Source: Colocasia esculenta (Eukaryota > Streptophyta > Magnoliopsida > Alismatales > Araceae). From it: a DNA stretch of 64,000 nt. The notes beneath the pieces are model-generated. The model saw nothing but the letters and a program-made list of their open reading frames with translations. It was not told where the DNA came from and did no database searches. This document shows, piece after piece, positions 20,862 through 32,771 of the stretch. Location: contig CM024753.1 in assembly GCA_014218235.1 (NCBI GenBank), positions 187,712,348 to 187,776,347 of the forward strand. Reading direction: 5' to 3'. Position 1 is the stretch's first letter. Every line of letters starts with the position of its first letter. A program made the position numbers and the translations under genes.

Positions 20862-22754
20862 TGTTGAACAACTCTTTTGTTTATCTCATGTTTTGGTGAT
20901 AACTAAAAATCATGACTAAATAAATCTTATGTTTATGTCATATCATGTTCTGATATTAATCTGAAAACTCATGCATTTCATGTATAGGTTTGAAACATTC
21001 AATGAGTGCATAACTATCTGCATAAATAATCTTCAAATGCACTATAGTAATATCACAGAAAAACATATGTTATAAACACTATGTTTGAATGACGCATTTT
21101 CTGACTGCTCAGATTTTTTCTAAGCCCACAACATATACTGATATCATACTAACTCCAACTTCTGAACAATCGAAGTCTGGTGGAACTCAGACTTCTGAAC
21201 AATCGAAGTGTGGTAGTGAATGAGTCACACTCCGACTCCTGGAAAGTCGAAGTCACACTCCGACTACTATAGAATCGAAGTCTACAGACCGCTGAAAAAT
21301 TCTAAGTCCACACTAGTATGTATATCACCAACTCCGACTTTTGAAGAGTTGAAGTTGACCAACTCCGACTTCTGAAAAGTTGAAGTTGACCAACTCCAAC
21401 TCCTGGAAAGTTGAAGTATGATACATACTCCAACTTCTTTATAGTCGAAGTTTATATACTTAAACATTGATGGCCTCTATATTTCAAACGTTTCAAAATG
21501 TTTGTGCTGGCAACTGAAAATTCATATGTACTTCACATGTTATATTATTATTTCTCTGTCTGACTGAAGATCTTTTTACTGTCTATCCTTCAAGGTAGGT
21601 GAGATGTTATCAGCAAAAAACAAGGACTCCTTCCTTCCTGCTAGACAAAAAGGGTCGTACCTAACATGTCTAGATGTCAGCAGAAAACAAGGAAATAAAG
21701 CAAGGTATGGGCTTTCGTCAGAAGACCTTTTTAGTCTGACTCTATCTTCTGTGCCTACAGATATCTAGACTTCTCTCTACACCAAGTATCTATTAGACAG
21801 AAGAAGAAGAAGAATAGATGAAGAAGAAGATGAGCAACGGCTAGAAGAGTTCCAACTGATCTCTTCAAAGCTACTCTATAAAAAGATGAAGTAGGGTTGA
21901 AGAACAACAAGAGAGCTTTCCTGAAGATCATTCAAAGAGTGTACATCCAGTGAGAAGCCTCAACGCCATACACTCAAAAGAAAAAGTGAAAGAGCTCGAG
22001 CCCAAGAATAAGTGTGCAAGAAGCCATCTGAAGTCTTCAAGCTTCAAGCTCCTTTTCTTCTCTTCACTCTCTCTAAGGTGCATCATTGTAAATCTGTGGG
22101 AGAGTCTTTCGGATGAGAGTTTTTGAGTTCCTTTGTTCATCTTCTACAACTCTCGATCTGTTCTTTCTTTTCTAAGAAAGATTTCTGTCCAGCAGTAGGA
22201 CTGTATACAGTGTTCCTATTCCTATGTGAAGAGAAGGCCAGTGGGGTTGCTGGTGGTTTCTGTCCAGCTAAGGGACTGTTCTTAGCACTTCCTTTTGGTT
22301 AAGGGAAGAACCTAGTTGGGGTTGGTGTCAACAGAACCTAGCTAGGGGTTTAAGTCTAGCAGAACCGAACTGGGGTTTGTTCCAGGAGGGTGGCTTCTTG
22401 ACTTATAATAGAAGTGAGTTTCCTTCCTAATCGGAAAGGAAAAGGACCAGTGGGGAGCTGAGGGTTTGTATATCCTTGGGGAGATTGTACCCTGGTTAGT
22501 GAAATCCCAAGATTTGCTTGGGGACTGGACGTAGCTCTTCCACTTGAGAAGTACCGAACCAGAATAAAATTTCTGTGTTCTTGTGTGATTGTCTAAATTT
22601 GATTCCCCACTGCTACTCTATCTTCGCACACAACTACATTCACTAACCAAAGTTTTCAAGTGGTGATTTTTGTGTTTTAGTTTCAGTATTTCTGCAGCTA
22701 TTCTATTCACCCCCCCTCTAGAAAGCTTGTTGCTATATCATCTGCCGGCCAACA
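20862..22754 (+). repeat. E1 3' LTR (1893 bp)
   Basis: This is the partner of 5612-7548, starting TGTTGAAC and ending GGCCAACA. It keeps the palindrome array (21150-21450) and TATA box (~21875). It lacks a few palindrome units and most of the C-run present in the left copy, which accounts for its shorter length. Confidence 0.9.
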
Positions 22755-23098
22755 GGGATGTCTATAGAAAGGATAGAGGATTCAAGATCGATAAGTATGG
22801 AATTGTCAGTCTCAATACCCATCTTAAACTCAATACAAATGAACCATTTGCTCTCGTTAGTCAGGTGGAACAGGTGTTATTTGTAAATGACAATAAAACA
22901 CCAGGGTGGATTATTCCTGTAAGAGCACAACCTTGGGATTATTATAATATGCATGTTCCAACAAGTGAAGATGATGTAGGTGATTTTGAAGAAGCATATC
23001 AAGAAACCTTAATTGATGTTCATGTGAGAGGAGATGTATTTAATGTTGACATTGTCGAAAATATTAGCATAAGAGTCAATGAATACATTGATGCTTAG
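22755..23098 (+). pseudogene. CACTA TNP2-like transposase, 3' end (DUF4216)
   Basis: The frame picks up exactly where 5606 stopped: DVYRKDRGFKIDKYGIVSLN, then NEPFALVSQVEQVLFV, the conserved second half of DUF4216. It ends at TAG 23096 after an acidic tail. It is separated from its first part by E1 only. The function of DUF4216 is not established; it is a constant part of plant CACTA transposases. Apart from the E1 break this portion is undamaged. Confidence 0.88.
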
Positions 23099-23183
23099 GT
23101 GATTACAACTTCCAAATCTCTTTAGTTATAAATTTTTTTTTTCAAGTTTGACTTGTAAGTTTAATAGGATATATTTGGAACAG

Positions 23184-26100
23184 ATGACTTCAGGTGGTGG
23201 CTCGTACAGTGGTTCGAGGCCACGGAGATAGCGTATTGCCTCGCAGCAGATTATCTCCACACACTCCACCTCGAAGGGATCTGCAACTGTAGCCTCGATG
23301 GTTGGTTCTACAACTTATGTAGTAGGTATGTAATTTAATTTAAAAAAAATTGATTAATTAATATTATTTTGATTATAATCTGATATCAATGTCTTTGTTG
23401 TGTATGTTTAAACAAGGCCCGTTTCTTCACAGGCTTGGGGTCAAGGACATGAACATCAGGGCCCCTCCAGAGGTGTGACAGATAGGAGGTTGGAGTCTGG
23501 CCAGCGATGGAATGTAAAGGTGATCGGTGGGACTGAGATTGGAGAGTCGGGAGCCCAGTTCATTAGTCATATGGGCATTGTATCAAAGCTTCACTGTAAA
23601 ATATGGCAAAAATATTTTGTCAAACTTCCCGCAGAAATAATAGATACAATTTTTAGAGATCTTGAGATAATAATCTATAAATTTAGTAGTATATCTATCA
23701 AATTTCTTATCATGACTCATGTTAGTTCTAATTTGTAGTTGATCTTTCGGTGGGATCGAACGGCCAATACTAATAAAGAAATGTTAATACACATGTCCTC
23801 TATGCATCATACTTGGCGTGGAGTTTTGAAGAAACGGGTAAGTTAATATTTTTCTTTCAAAGAGGGGTGTGTTGGGCTTCTCATCTCTGTTTTTTCACAT
23901 TACCTGCTGCTTGTGGAAAAGGGCTCCTTGAACGGGGGAAGATGTTAATATGACATTCTCTGATGGTAAATCATAGTGGCTTACCTTGCCAATATCTGGC
24001 GAAGAGCAGTACAGTATCATAGTGGCTTGCCTTGGTATTATGGAACCCCCTTTCATTTTTCTATTGGATTGGGGTTGGAATGTGGACATGGAAGATGCAG
24101 ATCATGAGGAAAAATGGATGTCCAAGGCGTTAGATTTTTTGTCTAGAAGTTGTTGATTCTTACCATTTATAAGGTGGCAGCCTGCATATGTAATCATGGC
24201 ATGCATTCACTTATTTATGTTTATTGAATGGTTCTCTCTTCTCCCGGTAGAATAATAACATATTGCTGCACATTGATTTGGTTCACTTATTATTATTATA
24301 TTATTGTTATCAAGATAGTTAATTTGCTTTGACATGGAAGGGTGAAGGCTGGTTTTGGCAATGAAGGTGGTGCTTTGGGGTGCAGGGCCTTCCATCCAGG
24401 GAAGCATCAGGCTTAATTTCCTCATCAATGGTAACTTGGTAAACAAGGGGGTAGGGGCAGCAAATATGAAATTCCCTGATGAGGGTAGGCCGACTTTATC
24501 TCCCTGCAGAAATGGAGCCCTTCTAGACCAACCCAGATGCGGGCAAATGTGTTGTCTTTATGCAAGTTGGCTCAGTAATCAGTATGCATGTTTGTTTCCT
24601 CGAAGCACTTTAGGATGAAAATTTTGTAGCTAGATTAACACAGGACAAATTCATTTAAAACAAAACGAGATGCAGAGAGAGCTATGAGTTTGGATTGCTC
24701 CTCTGAGATGTAAACTTAACATAATGCAAATACTTGATCTTTATCTCAATATACCATATTATGAATTGTATGTGGATTTGAATGGTAACAGAAACTATTA
24801 AATATGGCATCTGAACTGCTATCAAGATGGTGAAGATGGATAAAGCAGCTGAACAGGTTTCTCCTGGCATATACAAGGATAAACTGGAAAGAGAGCAACT
24901 TATCCCTTCAGTAATCTGGGACTGAAAAGGACTAGTTGGTCAGGATTAAATGGAACCATCACAAGAGGAAGATGCTGGAAATGCAGATACAAATGCCTAC
25001 ATTAGTCACATCAGCATATGAGAACAGTTCAAACATCATCTCTGAGATGTTTTATCTCACTGTCTCCAAGTTAACAGTAGACCATAGATTGGGAGACATT
25101 TGTCATCCATTGGCTTCCTATGCAAATTTGGTCTCATTGCGCATCAGTGTAGTTTGTCTTTGCCTACAGTTTTCCATCTCGCATTTAAGCTTCTTTTAAT
25201 GGTAAAGATCAGAGTGCCTGGTTGCAAGATATCACCAACAGCTTTTAGGTTTTCTGATATGTATATAAATGCTATTGCAGCTTCATAGTAGTTTTATTCA
25301 ATAAGATATCACTCTATTAATATGTCTTCTTTACAAGCACACATTTGTTTTCACTACTTTTAATGTGGAACTAAAAAAATTATGTCTCTATACAGCATTA
25401 TACAGGCAAGTCTTTCGAGGATGTCATTGCCTCAGTTCCAGCTGGTGTTAATCCGCATGATTGGCAGATAATGTGTGAGAAATGGAACACTTCGGATGAG
25501 CAGGTAATAATAAAGTTTTATAGTACATCTTTATTTTTTATTTTAACATTTAAAATATTTGTTGGCAGAATATCGCTGATCATAATAAGGCAAATCGATC
25601 TCATCAATCTATGCCATATAGAAAGTGCAAGAAGAGTCATTATCAATTGAAGGATGATTTTGTAAGTTAAATATTTAGTTAATATTTACTATTTACTATC
25701 AATTTAATATTTAATTAGTTCTTACTCTCTTTAACACATGTGAATAGTGCCTTGCTCATGATCGTGATCTCAATCGTGTGGAGATTTTTAAAATTGGCAA
25801 ATGCAAAAAGTTACCTGATGGTCTTGAGCAGTGGGTAGATGACGAGAGTAGGAGTCGATATGTAAGTATATTGTCTGCTACTTCACTAGATAGTGAGAGT
25901 GGGAGTACTCCCATTTCTTCTAAGGAGGCTTTCGTTTCAGTTATAGGGAAGGATCAATCTGGTCGCATTCGTTGCGGAGGCAGTTGGGAGACATGTCGCA
26001 CATGGTATGGGACAGGAGAAGGGTCGAACTCCTTTGACTATCATCAACAGATCAGCAACATCGAAAACAATCTAAGAATGGAGGTTGAGGAGTTGCGCAC

Positions 26101-26331
26101 AGAGGCGCGCAGACGGGACTCAGAGATGGATGAAATGCGGAAGGAGTTGGAGCAGCTGCGTAAATGAGAGACTGAGATGGATGATATACATAGACAGATG
26201 CTACAGATGAGCACATTCATGACTCAGTTTCAGACTAGTCAGGGATTTACTGCGTCAGCTCCACCGAGAGCACCAGAGGACGACCATGTAGATACTGATG
26301 TGGAGGGAGATGACTATGCTGATGATGATTG
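23184..26331 (+). pseudogene. CACTA second gene (Transposase_24-like), multi-exon
   Basis: The ATG at 23184 opens a short exon with an in-frame TAG at 23229. Further coding blocks can be followed across introns: ~23415-23690 (VKVIGGTEIGESGAQFIS), ~23739-23836 (LIFRWDRTANTNKEML, then a GTAAGT donor), ~25395-25503 (GKSFEDVIASVPAGVNPHDW), ~25569-25661 (NKANRSHQSMPYRKCKKSH), and ~25748-26331 (coiled coil and acidic tail ending DDYADDD). The order R-W-x-R, HxW, NR-x-H, V-x-GK-x-GR is that of plant Transposase_24 (Ptta/En-Spm). One intron is ~1.55 kb. A TGA at 26165 interrupts the last exon. In the family this accessory protein is thought to bind subterminal repeats. Confidence 0.75.
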
Positions 26332-26529
26332 ATAGATAGATATTTTGATGACATTAATTTAGAGACTTTGATGTTGTATGAATTGAGTATTTAGAGACTT
26401 TGATGTTGTATGAATTACGTATGATGTGGATTTATTTTAGTTGTATTGTATGCTTGTTTTCTTCTTGTGTTTGTATTCAGGTTGTACAAACAAGAAATTA
26501 GATTTTTCTAAAAAGTTTATATTAAAAAT

Positions 26530-27003
26530 TTATACAGAGTTTTGACTGTGGCTGAAACCCATTGACAAAAGATATTCTCACTTTTGTCAATGGCTATGTA
26601 TGTGTTGACAATGTGATATTTGTCAGCGGCCGTATATCCGACGACGAAATATACTTTTGTCAGCGGCTACGTGCAAAATCTTTGTCAACGGCCTTAAGCC
26701 GCTAACATATAGAGCCATTAACAAAAGATACGTTTGCCAGCAGCGTAATCTGTCGACAAAGAGAACTTATATCATCGACTCTGAAGCCGATGACATAAAA
26801 GTTTTTTGTCAACGGATAGCAGCTGTAGATAAATGCCTTTTTTGTCAACGACTTCGTTTGCTGTTGACATATGATAAGTCGACGACCAAGATGTCGACGG
26901 CTTTTTCAACGGATGCATGTCGTTGACATATGTCTTTGTCAACCGATTTTTTATTTTTGTCAATGGCATATAGCTGCTGACATATGTCATTTTTCTTGTA
27001 GTG
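26530..27003 (+). repeat. CACTA 3' subterminal repeats and terminal inverted repeat
   Basis: Many short variants of TTTGTCAACGG and GCTGACATATG, in both orientations, occur from about 26560. The final bases TTTTCTTGTAGTG are the conserved terminus. Subterminal repeats are binding sites for the second CACTA protein in well-studied elements. The bases after the end (CTG) would be the 3-bp target copy, but the left copy is not in view. Confidence 0.85.
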
Positions 27004-27639
27004 CTGGTGTTACACATACTGCTTGTCATTGGATTGTACCATCATGGAGGTGAGTTGTGTAGAAAAAGATCAAGCTATCAATCCTTCCTAGCTCGTTGCT
27101 CTCTAATGATGGCACTGTTGTCCACTTTGATCCTAAGTATGTTGTTATTCTATCACCACAATGCAAACCTGTGCCAATTCAAAAAAAATTTGCTGCCACA
27201 GTTGTGGAGGTAGGAGGGTGTTATTGAAAATATGGATATCCTTGATGATTCTATTATTACTTACTCTACATCTGAGCACGTGGATTCTAAAGAAGACTTG
27301 GAGTCATCTAAGATCTCGACTGCTCTAGAGTATGTGATTTATGGACCTACTATTCTAGAGGTGCAGGTCATATTCAGATTGGCTCTCCTTGCTATGCGCA
27401 CAAAGTGTCTATACCTAATAGTGATGACTGATGCCCAAACGATGGCCCTCAATCCTAGCGGCATTTATGTAGTGGCGAGTGGTGTCTTGCCTATCCCTGA
27501 CCATCAGGGTGAGTGGACGCAGGTTCTTCTAGCGACTTGTCTCCTACTCTCTTATATGGCTCAGTGAGCCATCCTCCCCAACCACATTTGGAAGAGAAAG
27601 AGGATATTATAGATGCTTTGAGTCCATCATTCTCCTCTT

Positions 27640-28280
27640 CTCCAACGGTTGACTCTTTCTCAACATCTTCAAATTGTCAGAAGTTCATCTCTCGTCTTCA
27701 TTATAAAGGTTGTGTTTGAATCTTCTTACCTATCCCCATAGCTCTTTCTCCAAGCCCTCGTTACCATAGTCCTCAAGCTATTGCTATTGATTATATGATT
27801 ATCGATTCAACTTCAATAAATTTTAATTCATGGAGTCAAATATTAAAGCGTCCAACCAATATCCCCATTATTATTTTAAATGTTAATGTTTTCATATTTA
27901 TCCCTCGAGAGACAGAAGCACAAAATTCTACTGAATAATGAACCTTTCTCTGCTGCCCACAAGGCTTCATCGATTATTCGTCAGAAGAGTTTGATCAGGA
28001 AGAAGATGAAGATGAAGAAGAAGAAGATGGTTGCCCCATCACCCAAGTCTTCATTTTTTTCTTGGGATCGTTTTTCTTTATAATTATTACAAAATCATCT
28101 CCCTTGCTTAGAATTTTTATTTATTTTTGCTACATATAATCCCTTAATTTAATTTTCCTTAGCTCTTCGAGATGGTCTTCACATTGTTCGATGGGTGATA
28201 TCCTTCATCCGACTAATGGCCTTTGATCTTGTAAGTGGCTTTTAGCCTTACATTTATTTTTCTTTAATGAATTTATATTT
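27640..28280 (+). repeat. Copy A of an unclassified dispersed repeat
   Basis: Shared landmarks with copy B (31080-31680) include TGACTCTTTCTCAACATCTT, AAATGTTAAT, ATTTATCCCTC, a GAAGAAGATGATGAAG-like acidic stretch and GGATCGTTTTTCTTTATAA. A tail of TTTATTTTTCTTTAATGAATTT resembles copy B and a third site at 47320. Identity is low, so the copies are old. It may be the 3' end of an unknown retroelement or gene family. Confidence 0.5.
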
Positions 28281-28635
28281 AAAAAATAAGAAGCGGTAAA
28301 TGACCCAACTTATTGGAAAATCGAATCCTCATTGGATTTGGCAATGAGTAACCTTTTTAAAAGGAAAAAAAATAAAAGCATTTGTTCTGTCCTATCTGGT
28401 AACCTAGCTTTCACTACTAGAGATATAGGATTTAATGATTGACGATAGCTGAGCATTTGATTGGAATGGTCGTACATATTGTTTGGACAAATTAAAAATA
28501 ATAAATTCTATTATAAAAACTGTGTAATATCCTATCTGGTGCCAATAATTTTCATAAATCACAAAACTCTATCAGATTAGTTAATCAAATAGTGATGATA
28601 TTTAGCAAGTTTAATTTGGGGCATCGTTCATGCTA

Positions 28636-28775
28636 CTTTTTTATACAAAAAAAAGAGAGAAGAAAACTAGCCTATTATATTAAAAGTAATGGGCCGGATT
28701 TGAACTTGAGACCTAGATCCTTGTGTAAATGGACGGCAACTATTAGATCATTCATTGAGTACATTGTTCGTGTTA
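28636..28775 (-). mobile_element. Possible tRNA-derived SINE relic
   Basis: On the minus strand GATCTAATAGTTG resembles a pol III A box, and AGTTCAAATCC, ~45 bases on, resembles a B box (GGTTCGAATCC). A T-rich end follows near 28645. The layout fits plant SINEs, but both boxes deviate from consensus and no target duplication was found. Confidence 0.3.
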
Positions 28776-29483
28776 CTTGTTGGGGCTCTCCTATAATGTG
28801 GCAGCAAGAATAAAATTAAAAAAACAATATAATGCAATGTTTCTTTCTATTTTAAAGTTTCGAGTTAGATGATCTTATCCAATACCTTCAATATTATTGT
28901 GGTGGGTCTCATATGTACTACATCCATATTCGGTCCAAATTATTTGTGCAGCTGATGATAATTATATCTTGTATTCTTTGTCTAGACCGATGGCCGGCAT
29001 TATGTAAAGATCAAGGGGGACTGTAGACATGTAATTAAGGGTGCTGACATCCCTCAAAGAGTTTGCCATCCTCTCTTCAAAGTAAACGTGGTGGAGTGTG
29101 TGAAAGTTGCAAGTGAGATGCAAATAGAAGCTGTACTGTGCGAACATAGCATGTCAATATAGAGGTGGGGAATCGAAAGGTGGATGCCTTGAGACCAGGA
29201 GTTGGTGAAGAGCATCATGTAGATGAAGTGTGACATGGCCATCTATATATATTGGTGTTATTGCTCCTCCCCCGAGATACGTTGCTATGTCCCAAGCGGT
29301 TGTGCCTACCCCCCAAGTCCAAGATAGAGTGGCGTCCTGTGCCTTATATCTTGGATGTAATTGTTCCGATAAGTAATTCTTTTGATGCCTTATAGGGAGA
29401 AGATGACGGGCCTCTTACGCGCGCTGTCCGTGTTTGTTGAGAAGAGAAAGTTTACTTTCCCTTCTTCTTCTCAAGAAGATGGT

Positions 29484-29491
29484 GCTGTCAT
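29484..29491. other. hAT target-site duplication, left copy (GCTGTCAT)
   Basis: This 8-bp word is repeated exactly at 30610-30617. Eight bases is the diagnostic length for hAT transposition. Confidence 0.9.
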
Positions 29492-30609
29492 CAGGGGCGG
29501 ACGGACGTTATGTATGGGGGGGGGCCCCCCCCCCCCCCATTTTTTTTTTTTTTTTTCAGGCATATACCCATATCCATATAAAGTGAGGGGTGGACCTGCA
29601 AAACCAACCCCTTGGCGGTGTTTTTTAGCGGCAGAGGCGGACCGGATCCCGGTATTTTAATAAAAAAAATTGAACCAATTTTTTTTTAAGAAAAAACCAA
29701 CCAATTTTAACCGTAACAGGCTTCTCCCCCTAAGCGCCTCCCCGTGTTCATAGCTGCCTTTTATATATATTTTTTCTGAAACTTTCTTGAGACGACAGCG
29801 GGCAACCCACCTACGCTGTGCCTTCTTTTTTTTTCTCAATCAACAATCTCTTTGGTCAAGTCCCTTCTTTTGTTATTCCTATGGAATTAGATATCTAAGA
29901 TCAATACTATATATTTATCATTTTTTGTTTAGATTTTAATATCAAATTTTTGAGTTTCTTCTTCTATCAGTGTGTTTTGTATCAAGTTGTATTTTTTAAA
30001 CTTAATAATAAAATTTTTTATTTGATATAAATTTCTCTTGTTTGCTAATTTTGAGAAAATTTTTATTTTATAGTAGTTGATTATTTATCCAACAGCAGTC
30101 AATGGCCGGTCAATAACACATCGGCCAATGTCTAGCTAATGATACACGACGGCCAATGGTCAGTCAATAATACAGTTAGAATACTTTGAGTATGTACGAC
30201 AACATCAGGAATTTAAAAATGTGTCCACTATTTCTGATCTATGTCAGTGGCTAGTGAAAATAAGATAATCAGAAATCTATCCACATATGTATAGAGTCTT
30301 GACTCTTATTCTCACTCTTCCAATTTCCACAGCTACAACAGAATGATCATTTTTAGCTACGAAGATTATCAAGAACAAACTTCACAGCAAGATGGAAGAT
30401 GATTTTTTATCTGATTGTTTGATCATCTATATTGAGAAAAAAATTGTTGAAACTTTTAACATAGATTTAATTATAGACGATTTCCGTGATTTGAAAGAAC
30501 AGAGAACTTTATTCTGATAGACTACATGTGATAAAATTTAAGATATTTTACTTTTTTACATCTTCTTATTTTGCCCCCCCCCTTATATACGATCCTGCGT
30601 CCGCCCCTG
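29492..30609 (+). mobile_element. hAT transposon, internal deletion derivative (1118 bp)
   Basis: Terminal inverted repeats begin CAGGGGCGGACG on the left and CAGGGGCGGACG on the reverse complement of the right end, flanked by perfect GCTGTCAT. Only the C-terminal part of a hAT transposase remains inside. The left end has unusual homopolymers (G-run, C-run and T-run at 29517-29559). It cannot move unaided. Confidence 0.92.
30177..30517 (+). pseudogene. hAT transposase C-terminal dimerisation domain
   Basis: No long frame is open here, but the translation is clear: QLEYFEYVRQHQEFKNVSTI, then LCQWLVKIR, a stop, SEIYPHMYRVLTLILTLPIS, TATTE, a stop, then SF, KIIKNKLHSKMEDDFLSDCL and a natural stop at 30515. 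This is the Dimer_Tnp_hAT region of the TTF-type zinc-finger hAT family, in which the TTERSFS motif is broken by a stop. The domain mediates transposase assembly. The DDE core and zinc finger are deleted. Confidence 0.85.
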
Positions 30610-30617
30610 GCTGTCAT

Positions 30618-31743
30618 ACATTCGGCGATTATTGTCAATGTCGCCCATGAATCGACTATTAATGATATTCTTACTCATGTCTCGAACGCTAATACACTGG
30701 ATCATTTGCACTAGCCTGCTGCCTTGCAAGCCCCGAAATCTCTCGTTGCTTTGATTTCTCAGGTTACAGATGTTCCACTTTCTCCTAATTAAGGCCAATC
30801 CGCTGACCCTTGCAGATTCCTTGCTCAAGGGTTATATTGGTGGGGACTCCCCCGCTCTTATGGTAATTGCTGCATACACGAGTCTTTTTCTCCGATGCTT
30901 ATACCTACTGCATTAGCTATCCCAATTTTATCACCACCTACTACTACTTCGACTCAGGCAGGGGACCTCTAGGAGTCTCCCACCATGCAGGCTATAGATG
31001 GATCCTTCTCCCCATGTTGTAATGTTGCGGTCAATGAGTAAGACCAAGTTTTGGGTCTTTAATTTTCATTCTTTATCTCTGATAGTTAACTCTTCCTCAA
31101 TATCTTTGGGCCGTCGGAAGTATATCTCTTGTTCGAGCCGCAAAAATCATGTTAGAATCTACTTTCCCATCTCTTGGGCTCACTCTCCACTCCCACCTTG
31201 CACTCGCATTCCTTGCATTGTTACTATTGATTGTGGATTCGATTTCAACAATTTTTTTACAAAATTCATAGAGTTAAATATTAAGAAGTATATAGTCTAT
31301 TGTTACTCTAAATGTTAATACTTTTCCATTTATCCCTCAAGAGGCTAAAAAAAAAAAAACCTTTGGACAATAAACATTATCTTGCATTACATAAGGCATG
31401 GCTTGAAGATTATATGAAGAAAAAATATGTTCAAGGTGAAGAAGATGATGAAGCCGATCATTTTTTCTTGTCATCTAGGTTTTCGAAAATCTCTACTTCG
31501 TTATATCTTTTTTTTGGATCGTTCATCTTTATAAATATTATAAATTATTTTTTCTTGGTTTAGGTTATATTATTTATATTTGCCACATAGTATCTTAATT
31601 TGAATTTTCTTCTTTTTTGGCCTTTACCTCTACGTTATATCTTTGTTTCTTAATAAAGTTTGAATTTAGAAAAGAAAATGTAGATCAAGTGTAGGGCAAC
31701 AATCACAACTTGAAGGTGTTCCTCCCAAATAGTTGAGAGTAGG
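30618..31743. other. Relic repeat region right of hAT, no clear gene
   Basis: The sequence on both sides of the hAT insertion appears to be one old unit. Its translation is broken by many stops; the last frame (31312-31563) is a low-complexity Lys/Glu segment. From ~31080 it is copy B of the repeat that has copy A at 27640. No protein family is recognised. Confidence 0.45.
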
Positions 31744-32092
31744 CTTGCAATCAGGTGGGGTTTGGAATCAGAAATATTAATTTCAATTCTGATTATGATA
31801 ATTAAAATATAATTTTAATTTTGATAAATCTAAATGATTAATTCTTATTTCATTTCGATTATCAGAATCAAAATTTCGATAAAGTTAAAATGCTACCATG
31901 ATTTTATCTTTTGAGTTTATAAATAATTTTTTAGAATAATTAATACTGATTTCGATTCTGATTTTGATGATACATTGGAATTAATCGATGTTCAAATTCT
32001 AATAAACTATCGATATTATTAGTACTTCTAAAATCGATAATCCTTATCAAAATTGAGTGGAAATATTAAATTTTGAAATTTCGTTTGCAGCT
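31744..32092. mobile_element. Possible AT-rich MITE
   Basis: The ends GCTTGCAATC and (reverse complement) GCTGCAAACG are similar, and inner stretches AATATTAATTTCAATTCTGAT and the reverse-complement AATATTTCCACTCAATTTTGAT also pair, so the ~350-bp segment is roughly symmetrical. It is very AT-rich with many small palindromes. Target duplication is unclear (perhaps TA). Confidence 0.3.
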
Positions 32093-32577
32093 CTAATGGA
32101 GACTAACAAGTTGCTCGCCAAGTACTTACTTGCTCCAAGTGTCGCATCTGATACGAGGAGTTTCCCGCAAGTCGACCAAATCCTCGGCTAGGCCAACCTC
32201 CTAGAGTGCCTAAGCCGACGCCATACGTGACTTGGGTTGGACTAAAGTGTCGTCTAAGCCGACGGCTCAAGTCGGCTAAACCGACCTCTTTGCACCTCTC
32301 GTGTCGACTGCTTCAGCTCGACTGAGGACGAGGATTACCTTGCTCGACCATAACTGACTTGGCGTCTGACGTGTCCACGGGATTCCCAGAGCGTGGCACG
32401 CATAACTGCCGATGCAGTAGCAAAATAAGGAAACGTCGAGGATCGTGTGCCCAGTAATTGCAGCCATTAAGACCACGATCTGGATGATCTGGCATACCGA
32501 TTACGACCACAATCCAGCGAGAATCATGGAGATCTCCTACGAGATTCGCAGAGTCGTCCAATTGTTACACGAGTATC

Positions 32578-32592
32578 TTAACTCTATAAAAG
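32578..32592 (+). promoter_or_regulatory. TATA box of solo LTR
   Basis: TATAAAAGAGACAG follows a CG-rich upstream part, in the position expected for an LTR promoter reading right. E3 inserted ~190 bp downstream. Confidence 0.55.
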
Positions 32593-32766
32593 AGACAGAT
32601 ACTCCACATGCGAAGGTACGTTATTCTACTTCATAGGCTAGGCCATTTTGCTCGGCTAGTGACTGACTAGAGCATCAGAGTGTCTCCCCGCCAAGGCCCC
32701 TCGATGGACTTTGCAGGTCAGGTCGGGGGCTCGGAACATGCGTCTCACGTCGGCTAAGCGGACCTC

Positions 32767-32771
32767 GAAAG
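32767..32771. other. Target-site duplication of E3, left copy (GAAAG)
   Basis: GAAAG is repeated exactly at 46380-46384, fixing both ends of E3. Confidence 0.92.

Larger units (their letters stand above)
5612..22754 (+). mobile_element. E1: Copia/Sirevirus retrotransposon, pol-deleted, with nested insertions
   Basis: LTRs 5612-7548 and 20862-22754 start TGTTG and end CAACA and are flanked by GAGAT/GGGAT. A primer site like initiator methionine tRNA (TGGTATCAAAG) follows the left LTR, and a polypurine tract AAAAAAGGGGAGA precedes the right one. The internal region has a decayed gag with two zinc knuckles, but protease, integrase, reverse transcriptase and RNase H are absent. It inserted in the DUF4216 segment of the CACTA transposase and later received E2 and a LINE tail. 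Confidence 0.92.
4018..27003 (+). mobile_element. CACTA (En/Spm, CMC) DNA transposon, interrupted and defective
   Basis: Two plant CACTA genes run left to right: a TNP2-type transposase split by a retrotransposon, and a Transposase_24-type second gene. The right end reads TTTTCTTGTAGTG up to 27003, the reverse complement of the classic terminus CACTACAAGAAAA. It is preceded by ~470 bp of repeated subterminal motifs. I did not find the matching left terminus; it was lost or lies left of the window, so the start given is the transposase start. About 17.1 kb of the interval is the E1 insertion with its own nested elements. Confidence 0.88.
27004..29483. other. Degenerate intergenic region with relic repeat, no clear gene
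   Basis: Short frames (27232-27567, 27513-27719, 27880-28083) carry serine-rich and Glu/Lys-rich stretches but no recognised domain. The segment ~27640-28090 is a diverged relative of ~31080-31545, so these are copies of one repeat rather than a unique gene. The AT-rich remainder holds one possible SINE (28636-28775). Confidence 0.5.

Noticed and set aside
23837..25394. ORFs inside the long intron of the second CACTA gene
   Set aside because: None shows a domain; the flanking exons carry the family motifs and splice-like borders, so this is best read as intron or old insertion.
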